Shown: in pieces, positions 36,886 through 45,396 of the stretch
Layout of the letters: every line of letters begins with the position of its first letter
Position numbering within the stretch: the first letter of the stretch is position 1
Source: CAVZTX01 sp963778375
GTDB taxonomy: Bacteria; Chloroflexota; Ktedonobacteria; Ktedonobacterales; Ktedonobacteraceae
Length of the DNA: 64,000 bases
Direction: 5' to 3'
NCBI GenBank assembly: GCA_963778375.1
Contig: CAVZTX010000027.1
Location: forward strand, 186,001 to 250,000
Notes under the pieces: generated by a model
The model's input: the letters and a program-made list of their open reading frames with translations, nothing else
What the model was told of the DNA's origin: nothing
Databases searched by the model: none
Program-made: the position numbers and the translations under genes

Positions 36886-39494
36886 ATCACACCGCCCCTT
36901 GTAATCACTCCGAAAACGCCATGCGATGGAGCGCTTGGGTCATTTTCCATGCGCGCAATCTCCAACCAGTCCATTTCTAGCACACCATCCTCCAATCCGG
37001 AAGAACCAGGGATGCCTTGACGCTGAAATTTTGTAATCGTCACTGCCTGCACACCCACAATCGCGTAGGCCGCGCTGTAGAGATCACTCAGGTAGACCGG
37101 CGTGCCAAATGAATAGCTTCCTTGGTAAAAAATACCCTGTTGTCCGTCTGGCCAGCGACGATTGCTAAAGACCTCCATTAGAGCAGCCTTTACCTTCGTA
37201 GCAATGAAGGTGGCTTGAATCTGCACCTCCATCTCGATCTCTAACGACACGAAGACAGGGGCAACAATCACGAGGTCAGCACCCGCCATCCGAAAACGTT
37301 CCATGCGCTTGCGCAGTGCATAGCGAAAAACATCGTCAACAGGCGCTCCGCCTACACGTTCCACCGTTAGAAAGACCGTGTACCGGCTCCCCGTCCAGCG
37401 CAATATTGCGTTGGCTCGCTCCACCTCCGGGTCACGTTCGGCAATCTCCTTATAATCCTCCGGCCTGACCCCGCGTTCCTGCGTGCTAAAGGTTTGTGAA
37501 ATTGATTGCCGCACATCATCAATGCTCTGAGGATCAATCCCACCTGAAGCAGGCATGGGATTGTCCACCTTTGTGATGCGGTTGTTTTTCAGTGCGATGT
37601 GATAGAGCGTTTCTCGTCCTATATTGCCCTGCATGCCATTGCCTACGCGATACGTAGCGCTAAACTCCGTACCAGCGGCCGGACGCAAACCATGTGTATT
37701 ATCGCCGAAACGTAGATAGGCTTTTCCACTATCATCTATCTCCACCACAAACTGCCGATCCGTTGGCTTACTGCTGAGTAGATCAAGCTGTGGGTGCCAG
37801 ACTGAGCGCACAGGGCCGCCACCGTGACGACTATTCAATGTAATGGCAGGTAGCGTTGTAGGAGGCCTACCCTCATGAGTAGGTAGCTGTCCGGATACAC
37901 TTGCCGATGTAGTTTTATCTCTTCCATTATTATTGACATCAACGTGGGTCAGTGGCGTATACGTGAGGCATGGGGAGAAGCGTGGGAAGCTAATGGCAAG
38001 GTCGTCCTCGCCTACTAACAGGCTTGCCGTCCCCTCGTTCTGCGGAACAATCGCGACCGCATGTTCGTTAATGGTACACCCATGATCCGCCAGCACAATA
38101 TTACCCAGCGCTACACTTATGCGATCACAATAGCGTAGATCAGTTTCACCATTGCTCTGGCTATCTGGTATCATCGCTGAGATGCATAGTGGAAAGAGTA
38201 GCGCATCCTGGTAGTGCCACTCAATGTGAGTAATATCCAGGGAATAGTTTGGTTCGGATTTCTTATGCTTATGCGCTTGCTTATCCTCTTCTTCATCCGG
38301 CAAAGCCTCTTCCTCTTCAAGGAATTCTTTTCCACCTTCAACAGTAAACCAGGCGCCAAGTGGATCCGTGTCATGTGTGACCTTCGTCAGGCGGACGGCC
38401 TGGCGGCGCGTAGGGTCGGCATCATCGGGGCTACCCGTGCCTGCACCAAGCACCTCCTTGAGGATCAATACATCTCCTACTTGCAGGTGTTTGCAAGCGC
38501 CATACAATGTCGCGCTCGTGGCACCCTGGGGTAAATAACACTCACGTGCTCCCCAGGTATAGAAATATATCTCATTCATGTCTACAAACAGCCCATCCAC
38601 GTCATACATGGTTTCAAACACTTCTGTCTGTGCACTCTGCAATTGATCCCATGCCCAATCTTCAGTCACAAAGATCTTCTGCTCTCCAAAAACACGCGTG
38701 AGCAGTTTCGTGCCCTTTGGCAAGGCAACCTCTTTGCCGCTATGGCTCTTGTCCGCATGTTGTTCATCGGTATGCCGTCTTCCAATATCCGAACTGACTC
38801 GCACCTGTACCCACAGGCGAGCGTTGCAGCCTTCACCAACAAAATAATCGAGCAACCGTGCATGGCGTCGCACGGAGATACGGCGACGCGCTGTACTCAT
38901 GTACGACTCAGTCGCAATAACATCCTGTTGGTAGCTCAGGTGATCAGCGACATATGCTAGAATTTCAACCAGCATCACGCCAACATCAGCTTCACTCTGG
39001 GCACGCCAGCCGGGCAGCAGTGCAGACAGGCGATCTAACATCAACTGGCGGAAGCTTGTATAATCCTTCACAAGGTAGTCAATTACAGGGGTAGAAGCAA
39101 CCGCAGGCAGGGCAGCCTCTGCCTGGCAGTCGAAATTTTCGGGAGAAGTAAAGGTAAAACTTACCGCTCGAAGCAGCGGATCGAGTTTCAGGCGACGAGC
39201 ATCCGGGTTCAGCCGCAGCGTATACATTGCATAATCGCCTGGTTTGTTCACCTTCACCGAGAGCACGCGTCCCCCCGAAATATCAACACTGGTGACGGCC
39301 ACATCCCGGATGCGTTCTCCTCCCTCGATACTCACATGCTCTTTGTCCAGCGCATCGGCCTTGAGCGGATGGATCAAGGAGACCTGCAATGTGTGCGTAT
39401 CCACCACATCCAGGAAATCAATGCCATTGATGCCGGTCTCCTTCAAGGCAGATACCGCCTGGCGTCGACGTTCGTCATGACACGAGTAGATCAT
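36882..39494 (-). CDS. eCIS baseplate assembly protein, baseplate-J-like (Pvc11/Afp11-type position)
   Basis: 870 aa. After an N-terminal beta domain, the segment DYLVKDYTSFRQLMLDRLSA and GVMLVEILAYVADHLSYQQD marks the wedge-protein core. Near the C-terminus VDNPMPASGGIDPQSIDDVR, RGVRPEDYKEIAERDPEVER and YTVFLTVERVGG give the baseplate-J family pattern. A charged loop EEEEALPDEEEDKQAHKHKK (about residue 400) is probably disordered. It pairs with the gene at 34267 to form a two-component wedge, as in PVC/Afp systems. The ATG at 39494 is favoured by GGGAG upstream; it begins 4 bp after the gp25-like gene. Confidence 0.85.
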   Translation of the reverse strand: MIYSCHDERRRQAVSALKETGINGIDFLDVVDTHTLQVSLIHPLKADALDKEHVSIEGGERIRDVAVTSVDISGGRVLSVKVNKPGDYAMYTLRLNPDARRLKLDPLLRAVSFTFTSPENFDCQAEAALPAVASTPVIDYLVKDYTSFRQLMLDRLSALLPGWRAQSEADVGVMLVEILAYVADHLSYQQDVIATESYMSTARRRISVRRHARLLDYFVGEGCNARLWVQVRVSSDIGRRHTDEQHADKSHSGKEVALPKGTKLLTRVFGEQKIFVTEDWAWDQLQSAQTEVFETMYDVDGLFVDMNEIYFYTWGARECYLPQGATSATLYGACKHLQVGDVLILKEVLGAGTGSPDDADPTRRQAVRLTKVTHDTDPLGAWFTVEGGKEFLEEEEALPDEEEDKQAHKHKKSEPNYSLDITHIEWHYQDALLFPLCISAMIPDSQSNGETDLRYCDRISVALGNIVLADHGCTINEHAVAIVPQNEGTASLLVGEDDLAISFPRFSPCLTYTPLTHVDVNNNGRDKTTSASVSGQLPTHEGRPPTTLPAITLNSRHGGGPVRSVWHPQLDLLSSKPTDRQFVVEIDDSGKAYLRFGDNTHGLRPAAGTEFSATYRVGNGMQGNIGRETLYHIALKNNRITKVDNPMPASGGIDPQSIDDVRQSISQTFSTQERGVRPEDYKEIAERDPEVERANAILRWTGSRYTVFLTVERVGGAPVDDVFRYALRKRMERFRMAGADLVIVAPVFVSLEIEMEVQIQATFIATKVKAALMEVFSNRRWPDGQQGIFYQGSYSFGTPVYLSDLYSAAYAIVGVQAVTITKFQRQGIPGSSGLEDGVLEMDWLEIARMENDPSAPSHGVFGVITRGGVI

Positions 39495-39498
39495 GCTG

Positions 39499-39861
39499 CT
39501 ATACTCCCTGTACAAACAAATCTACTTTCCGCTGCTGCGTGCGGATGACCGTGTAGTGCACCTCCACAACTAACGAGGACTCAATGTTTTGCACATCTAT
39601 CGTCTCAATCTCTATCAAATTGCCCATCTCCAGTTGCAATGCTCCCTGGATCAGGAACTGCGTTGCCGTTACAAGCGCCTCGCTATTCTGCATGAAGAGC
39701 AACTGCCGGACACCACAGCCAAAATCCGGCTGGTTGACTCTCTCGCCGGGCGAGGTGAAGAGGATTTGCTCGATCATGTCACGAATGTGTTGCTCATAAG
39801 AGGAGCAGCTCGCCGTACGTCCGTTATTATCAAAATGATAGGGATAATTAATCTGCATCAT
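39499..39861 (-). CDS. gp25-like baseplate wedge protein (Pvc9/Afp9-type)
   Basis: The 120-aa protein has the T4 gp25/lysozyme-like wedge pattern: an N-terminal NYPYHFDNNGRTA, then RDMIEQILFTSPGERVNQPD and FGCGVRQLLF, the hallmark ILFTSPGER..P.FG.g...l. In contractile systems this subunit initiates sheath polymerisation on the baseplate. ATGATG at 39861 overlaps the stop of the PAAR-like gene by 4 bp. A longer frame to 39921 is not needed. Confidence 0.88.
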   Translation of the reverse strand: MMQINYPYHFDNNGRTASCSSYEQHIRDMIEQILFTSPGERVNQPDFGCGVRQLLFMQNSEALVTATQFLIQGALQLEMGNLIEIETIDVQNIESSLVVEVHYTVIRTQQRKVDLFVQGV

Positions 39862-40181
39862 GTCCCCTTTACACGAACCTGAGTTGAGATGATCTCTAAC
39901 GGCGTGCCGTTCGGCGTACATATTGCCTGGCTATCCTGCAACAAGACTGGCATGCCATTGGCCTTGACGCGGATGGCTCCCATGACCCAGCTTCCTATTA
40001 CACATGGCACAGGGACGAGAACCACGACGTAGGGACAACCCGCAATAGCATATGGCCCGGTCTGTAAAACGATGGGCTGACCGCTGACAGTGACACGGGG
40101 ATATGGCACTACCGGCTGTGCCACCCCACCATGCGCACATTGCACCACTGCGCCAACATGCAACAAAAATCCTGGCATCAA
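39858..40181 (-). CDS. PAAR-like spike tip protein (Pvc10/Afp10-type)
   Basis: 107 aa, Gly/Pro/Val rich and built from short beta segments: GFLLHVGAVVQCAHGGVAQP, IAGCPYVVVLVPVPCVIGSW and VMGAIRVKANGMPVLLQDSQ. The His and Cys residues (His8, Cys15, His17, Cys49, Cys60) could bind a metal at the tip, as in PAAR proteins. It sits directly after the spike gene with a 4-bp overlap, the usual position of the tip protein that caps the spike. Confidence 0.8.
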   Translation of the reverse strand: MMPGFLLHVGAVVQCAHGGVAQPVVPYPRVTVSGQPIVLQTGPYAIAGCPYVVVLVPVPCVIGSWVMGAIRVKANGMPVLLQDSQAICTPNGTPLEIISTQVRVKGT

Positions 40182-40801
40182 GTCACCTCCAATGCTGATT
40201 GGTTCAGAGCGACCTTCGGGCCGCTCAACTCAACAGTAGCAGCAGATCCATTGTCGATTTTCACGGTTAAAGCTTTCATCGAGATCGTTTGTCTGGATGC
40301 AGTTTTGATGGTGATTTCGCCTCCACCAGCATCATTGAGCACAATCTTTTGACCGCCTTTTGTTTGCAAGGTCACCGATCCGCCACCTGCATCGTCGAGT
40401 ATGAACTGCTGCCCTCCTGTTGTGGCGATGGTGATCTTCTTGCTTCCCGTGTCGTCGAGCAGGATACTGTGTCCTCCTTCGGTCTTGATCAGCACTTTCT
40501 TATTTGGGTCAGTCTGAAACTCTTGAGGTATCTCTTCTTTTGTGCCCCACCAGCAGCCCGACCAGATTGGGTAGTCCGGGTCACCCTGTTCAAATTCAAT
40601 CCATACTCCGGCATTGGTTTGTGGCAGGGCAAAGAAACCCATACCCTTCCCACCGAAAGGGGCACAGGGCAAGGCCCAGCCAGTTTCAAAGTCATCCATC
40701 ACATCCGGTACCTTCGCGCGTATGCGCCCGATATTCAATGGGTCACTATTGTCGGTCACCACTCCACGATATTTGCCATAGAATTTCTGTACTGTCGTCA
40801 T
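40178..40801 (-). CDS. gp5/VgrG-like spike protein (baseplate assembly protein V type)
   Basis: The 207-aa product starts with an OB-fold (FYGKYRGVVTDNSDPLNIGR, VPDVMDDFETGWALPCAPFG, GVWIEFEQGDPDYPIWSGCW), then has a repetitive triple-stranded beta-helix (TEGGHSILLDDTGSKKITIA, TTGGQQFILDDAGGGSVTLQ, TKGGQKIVLNDAGGGEITIK: three copies of an about 21-residue repeat). This is the puncturing spike of contractile injection systems. The gp27-like hub that is usually fused to or encoded before it is the frameshifted gene at 40798-41932. Confidence 0.88.
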   Translation of the reverse strand: MTTVQKFYGKYRGVVTDNSDPLNIGRIRAKVPDVMDDFETGWALPCAPFGGKGMGFFALPQTNAGVWIEFEQGDPDYPIWSGCWWGTKEEIPQEFQTDPNKKVLIKTEGGHSILLDDTGSKKITIATTGGQQFILDDAGGGSVTLQTKGGQKIVLNDAGGGEITIKTASRQTISMKALTVKIDNGSAATVELSGPKVALNQSALEVT

Positions 40802-41932
40802 AGTTGTCTCACCGCCTGTTCGCCCGCGCCGGTACCATCCCTTGCTAGCTCGAACCCCTGTGTGTATTTGCCTCGTTCAAGCGAGTGCTTGACCGACTTG
40901 AGAATGTACTTGCCATCGTAGAGGTATCCGGCACCACGCACTTCGACAACCTTCCCGGCCGCCAGGACATGTGGATAGCGCATGGTATCGACGGTTCCTC
41001 GAACCGGTTACCGATCGCAGGCCCGGTACTGCCCCAGCACGCAGCGCATTGGCCAGTTGCGATGAGGTGTAACGGGCGGTATCGCACAACTGCTCCGTAT
41101 CGAGTGGTTGCAGCGGATTTTCCGCCAGTGGATCCTCCTCCTGGGCTTCCGGCGCTACAGTCTTACTCTGCTTGTTCTCTACATCCAGAAAGGTGCCTTG
41201 CACTTTTTTCGGCAGGTCTGAGTTCTGAGCAAAGGTGAGTTCTTTCACGTTGGTGGCGTCGCCCATATTCATGGTTAAAGCGGGCAGCGCCACCTTTTTG
41301 CGATTCTCTGGCCCCCAATAGAGCACACAACTGCCGTCATCCTGCGGTTCGCTATAAAACACGTATCCATTGCGCGTTGCCAGTGCATGAATATATGCCA
41401 GATCAGTGATGCACTTGGCCTTGCTTGGAATACGATAGGCGGTCAGCGGCTGCTCCATCGACTTCGTCTGTGCTAACGACAATCCATATTCGGCATAGTT
41501 ACCCACTAACTGTTTGACGATTTGAGCATCCGAGAGGTGCTCGAAGGAAGCACTTGCTGCTTTACGATTGAGCTGCTGAGTGATACTTTTTCCGGTGACT
41601 GAGAACGTGGATGTCCCGGGCGAATTCGAGGAATTGAGTTGAAGGAGCGTAATCACGCCTGAGATGAGTACGTACTGCATGGTATCGAGGTAGACGCCAA
41701 GCACTACCCTTGCATTTGGAACGAACAGTCCTGTTTGCAGCAGGTCATAGTCCTTTGCCTGCTGTTTCCCGAGTACAAAGTTCATCTGAAAACCATCGCC
41801 GCGTTCCTCTATGTCATCATTTACCTCAACGCTGTTCAGCGCTGTTACTATTGCGTATGGGACAGTTTTGGGCGGACTTTTCCCTTTTCCTATCTTCAGA
41901 TAGAGCTGGATTTTTCTGAGGGCACTCGCCAT
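40798..41932 (-). pseudogene. gp27-like hub protein (Pvc8 N-terminal type), C-terminus frameshifted
   Basis: The frame from 41932 encodes the late-control-D/gp27-like hub (VPYAIVTALNSVEVNDDIEE, GFQMNFVLGKQQAKDYDLLQ, TYRIP-like region, VLYWGPENRKK). It changes to nonsense after SSQLANALRAG, ending at 40877. A second frame (40798-40983) supplies the expected end: VRGTVDTMRYPHVLAAGKVV, then GAGYLYDGKYILKSVKH and ELARDG. A single-base indel between about 40998 and 41012 would restore one protein of about 378 aa. Because all neighbours are intact and overlap by 4 bp, this is either a very recent loss or a sequencing error. If real, the hub would lack its last 65 residues. Confidence 0.75.
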
Positions 41933-41961
41933 AACTTACTCCTTATGGGTTGCCAAAGACA

Positions 41962-42261
41962 TTACACAATTGATGAGTTAATTTTAATACTGGTGCCGGG
42001 AACTTCAAGCTCTTTCGGACTGATGACATTGTTGTCATCACAGATTTTCCAGAAAAGCAGTGGATTTCCCAGGTAGTGATTTGTGATGTTATCAATGCGA
42101 TCGCCTTGTATCACAGTGTGTTCAACGACGTTCAGCGACTCACTACTCTGGGGAATGATTCTCCTTTGGACATAGCTGACTGTGCGGCTTGTGCCATCGC
42201 TATCCTGTATGTCGGTTGTTGATGTTGGGATTCCATAATAGCGACTTGTCTCATCAAACAT
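41962..42261 (-). CDS. LysM domain protein, tail protein X/Pvc7 C-terminal type
   Basis: A 99-aa protein with a single LysM: VVEHTVIQGDRIDNITNHYL, GNPLLFWKICDDNNVISPKE, LEVPGTSIKI. Small LysM proteins of tail-like systems sit at the central hub and bind the spike or tube initiator. In PVC/Afp the LysM is the C-terminal part of one protein (Pvc7); here the N-terminal part is a separate gene immediately upstream (42292). The order tube-initiator, LysM, hub, spike, tip is conserved. Confidence 0.82.
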   Translation of the reverse strand: MFDETSRYYGIPTSTTDIQDSDGTSRTVSYVQRRIIPQSSESLNVVEHTVIQGDRIDNITNHYLGNPLLFWKICDDNNVISPKELEVPGTSIKINSSIV

Positions 42262-42291
42262 CGTTGCCTCCTCTATGTATGTGCTGGTGAG

Positions 42292-42915
42292 CTACTGACG
42301 CTTGGGCTGGTACTTGCGGGCTCTGTCCTCGATATTCTGGTGGTATGTGACAAAGGTCTTGCCGCCATCATTATTGAAGCCCAGGTCATAGTAGGTAAGT
42401 ACCTGTAACTCCAGGCTAACCTTTGCCCGGATGGGATTCAATTGTGGGTTAAACGCTTCCTCCGTGATACTGAAACTGATCAAGCGCACGGGTGCGGTAC
42501 GCTTTTTGCCCCACACGAACAGCGTCAAAGGAGCCTCAAGTGGAATGATCTCGATCTTCCCTTGCTTTGCCGACTGCTCGTTGTCCGTTACCTTCGAGTA
42601 CTGTGGATAGAGCAAAGCTTCTAGCGCGGCAAGCGCAGGATAGATGTCCACATCGCTTGCGCTCGCCCCTTCTGTTACTTGGCTGGTCGCGTCGATTTCT
42701 ATCTCAAGTGAGAAGGTTTCTTGCGGCGGCCCTTTCAAACGCAAAGGTTCGCCTCGATCTGAATTGTCCCCGCCTGAGGCACTTTGCGCCGTCAATTTGC
42801 GTGTGAGCGTGTCGGGGTTGTATTGGAACGGTATCTCCCTGCGCTGATTTGAGGTCTGATATATTGCGACGATGCTGCCTTTAAGCAGTTCAGGTGCGCC
42901 AGGAAATTCAGCCAT
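42292..42915 (-). CDS. eCIS tube-initiator/LysM-associated hub protein (Pvc7 N-terminal type)
   Basis: 207 aa. The pattern REIPFQYNPDTLTRKLTAQS, then LRLKGPPQETFSLEIEIDAT, VDIYPALAALEALLYPQYSK and PLTLFVWGKKRTAPVRLISF is characteristic of the CIS tube-like protein that joins hub and inner tube (Pvc7 family). ITEEAFNPQLNPIRAKVSLE is the typical last strand pair. The ATG at 42915 is supported by AAGGAAG. Its start overlaps the preceding gene end by 8 bp. The LysM partner is encoded next. Confidence 0.85.
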   Translation of the reverse strand: MAEFPGAPELLKGSIVAIYQTSNQRREIPFQYNPDTLTRKLTAQSASGGDNSDRGEPLRLKGPPQETFSLEIEIDATSQVTEGASASDVDIYPALAALEALLYPQYSKVTDNEQSAKQGKIEIIPLEAPLTLFVWGKKRTAPVRLISFSITEEAFNPQLNPIRAKVSLELQVLTYYDLGFNNDGGKTFVTYHQNIEDRARKYQPKRQ

Positions 42916-43216
42916 CTCTTTCTTCCTTTCTGCTGCTCTGCTGGCGTGAGCCAGCGGCAAGACCTGCATAGACTGACTGCGCTACCTGAGCGCCCATTTT
43001 ATTGGCTTTGGTGCCCGGCTTCACAGTAAAGGCACCGGCATTCAACGTAGTAACCTCATATCCAGCAGCGAGCGACTCCGGCAAGCCTTGCTCGGTGAAC
43101 AATCGCTGCAATTCTCGCTGCACCGCCTCACCTATAGCATAGCGATCTTTAGACGCAAACCCATGCAATACCAGTTCCTCAATATGCACTTCGATGTTTG
43201 GTGGGATCATATCCAA
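42908..43216 (-). CDS. Small conserved eCIS operon protein of unknown function
   Basis: A 102-aa protein: MDMIPPNIEVHIEELVLHGF, then RYAIGEAVQRELQRLFTEQG, then a turn-rich TLNAGAFTVKPGTK and a basic tail. I recognise it as a short protein commonly seen after the AAA+ ATPase in eCIS operons but cannot give a function. It overlaps the ATPase gene by 10 bp and the Pvc7-like gene by 8 bp, so it is translated with them. Confidence 0.7.
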   Translation of the reverse strand: MDMIPPNIEVHIEELVLHGFASKDRYAIGEAVQRELQRLFTEQGLPESLAAGYEVTTLNAGAFTVKPGTKANKMGAQVAQSVYAGLAAGSRQQSSRKEERDG

Positions 43217-45396
43217 CCTCCGATTTCGGCATCGGTGAGAGATTTTTCGAGTTTCCCGTATTCGCTGCGTGCTGCTTGCAGCAGGTGAGTCATCCGCACA
43301 GGCTCTTGCGCATCCGCGGCGAGAAATGCCGCATTGAGGGCGATATTGCGGATATTGCCGCCTGTCACGTTGAGCTTTGCCAGCTTCGTCATCTCCAATC
43401 CCTCCGTTGGCGTGCTGGTCGGGAAGATACGCCGCCAGATTTCCATACGCTGAGTGGCATCGGGAAAAGGAAACTGAACGATGAAGCGAATACGCCGCAG
43501 GAAGGCGTTGTCCAGCGCGCTCTTCATATTCGTGGTCAGAATCGCCATCCCGCGATACGCTTCCATGCGTTGCAGGAGGTAACTTACCTCAATATTGGCA
43601 TAGCGATCGTGACTATCCTTGACCTCACTGCGCTTGCCAAAGAGCGCGTCCGCCTCGTCGAACAGGAGAATTGCTCCGCCCTCTTCTGCCGCATCGAAGA
43701 CGCGCTTCAAGTTCTTCTCCGTCTCGCCAATGTATTTGCTGACGACCTGACTTAGATCAATCCTGTATACGTCCAGTCGCAGTTCGTTAGCAAGCACCTC
43801 AGCCGCCATCGTCTTACCAGTACCACTGGCTCCGGCAAAGAGCGCGCTGATCCCCAGTCCGCGTGCTCCCCTGGCTGCGAATCCCCATGTCTCATAGACC
43901 TTGCTGCGCTGCCTGACATGAGCAGCAATGTCGCGTAACAGCCGTCGTTGCAGTTCCGGCAGTACGAGGTCCTCCCAGCATGCTGTCGACTCGCTACGCT
44001 CTGCAAGATCATCCAACTGAGGCCGCGCGTGCAACCGGCAGCTATCCCATATCACCTCCGCAACATCATCTTCCTCTGGTGATGGCAGTTCGCGCTCAGA
44101 TGCAAGAGATGCGGTTGGGAGTGATGCTCCCACAAAAGCGGGCTGTGCATGAATAGATGCGCATCGTCCCAATGCCCGAGAGCTGGCAGCAACAATGGAT
44201 GCAGTATCCAGATTGAACTGAGATACCAGTGCCTCCACTTTTCCATTCAGATTGGGCGCGGCGCTTCCCAGAGCACGCTGCCAGATAGTGCGCTGCTCAC
44301 CCGCAGTCGGTTTGCGCACCTCAAAAGTAAGCAGGGGCCGCTCTCGCGTGCGCCATCGCTCACGGCTGCTCACTATTATTGCGCCACGTGCGGATTCGAT
44401 CAGATGCATAATACTTCTTTCACGAGCGCCATCGACAGGATCCAAATCATCGCAGTCAAGCAGCAAGGCACTTCCGCTCAGGATCACCTCACGCTCCCAT
44501 AGGCGAGTGAATATCTCAAACTCGGCCGGATCAAGCGGTAGAGCATAAGCAGAGATCACACTCAGGTTCAATCCCAACGCCTCGCAGACGGCCGCCGCTA
44601 TAGCACGTTTGCTGGGCACCTCATTCCCACACAACTGCACGGCAGGAAAAGTTGCGGTCTCTTCCGCCTGGGTCCACTGCGCTAGAATCTCTTCTTTCAG
44701 CGCTGCATGAGACGGTACAAGGTCACCGGCGGCGCGTACCGGTTCGACCACAGTTGCCAGGCGCGCATCGAGATGCGAAAGGCCCACGAGATAGTGCAAT
44801 ATACGCTCGTCAATGCGCAACTGACTCGTCGTGAGTGTATTGCCCGTCCCAACTTCCAGGAGTCGCCAATGCCTCAAAGGCGCGTTCAGCATGAGAGCGC
44901 TCCAGTGGGAATTCGGCAGTGCAGCCAGCGCAAGGCTGAAGGTCGGATAGGTTCGCTGCGCATCGCCTTGGGCAGCCGCACATAACGAGACAAAAGTGGA
45001 GTCAAGTTCAACTCCCGCGCACATAAGCAATACATCCCGCTCAAATGCAGAAAGTCTGAACGCCACACACAATGCTTCGAGCGCTGATAGAAATGTAGAG
45101 GTATCCCTTGTGTCCGCCTGATGGGGTGATAGGGCTGACATGCTGCCCGAAATGGTATCGCTATCATCAGGGATATGCGGTAGATCAGACTTCTCCGTAG
45201 AGGTGAGGACCTGTGGGGAACTGGCAGCTTCCATTGCCTCTGACTGCGCATCTTGAAATTGTAGAGGCGATCCTTGCGTTCGCCCGGTCTCCCCAGGTTT
45301 TACACATCGCTCTAATGCAGAGCGTACACCGGCTAACGCCGCCGCAAGGTAGCGCTGATTGAGTTCATACCAGTTGTTGGCAGTTGTTGCATTCAT
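43207..45396 (-). CDS. AAA+ ATPase of the eCIS (Pvc15/Afp15-type)
   Basis: 729 aa. An N-terminal helical domain (about 1-250) precedes a degenerate first AAA-like part and a complete AAA+ module: Walker A FAGASGTGKTMAAEVLA (about residue 520), Walker B GAILLFDEADALFGKRSE (about 578), sensor-1 ILTTNMKSALDNAFLRRIRF (about 620). This ATPase is a signature gene of eCIS, absent from phages and T6SS for this function, and is thought to aid assembly or cargo loading. Its start overlaps the DUF4255 gene by 4 bp. Confidence 0.93.
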   Translation of the reverse strand: MNATTANNWYELNQRYLAAALAGVRSALERCVKPGETGRTQGSPLQFQDAQSEAMEAASSPQVLTSTEKSDLPHIPDDSDTISGSMSALSPHQADTRDTSTFLSALEALCVAFRLSAFERDVLLMCAGVELDSTFVSLCAAAQGDAQRTYPTFSLALAALPNSHWSALMLNAPLRHWRLLEVGTGNTLTTSQLRIDERILHYLVGLSHLDARLATVVEPVRAAGDLVPSHAALKEEILAQWTQAEETATFPAVQLCGNEVPSKRAIAAAVCEALGLNLSVISAYALPLDPAEFEIFTRLWEREVILSGSALLLDCDDLDPVDGARERSIMHLIESARGAIIVSSRERWRTRERPLLTFEVRKPTAGEQRTIWQRALGSAAPNLNGKVEALVSQFNLDTASIVAASSRALGRCASIHAQPAFVGASLPTASLASERELPSPEEDDVAEVIWDSCRLHARPQLDDLAERSESTACWEDLVLPELQRRLLRDIAAHVRQRSKVYETWGFAARGARGLGISALFAGASGTGKTMAAEVLANELRLDVYRIDLSQVVSKYIGETEKNLKRVFDAAEEGGAILLFDEADALFGKRSEVKDSHDRYANIEVSYLLQRMEAYRGMAILTTNMKSALDNAFLRRIRFIVQFPFPDATQRMEIWRRIFPTSTPTEGLEMTKLAKLNVTGGNIRNIALNAAFLAADAQEPVRMTHLLQAARSEYGKLEKSLTDAEIGGWI

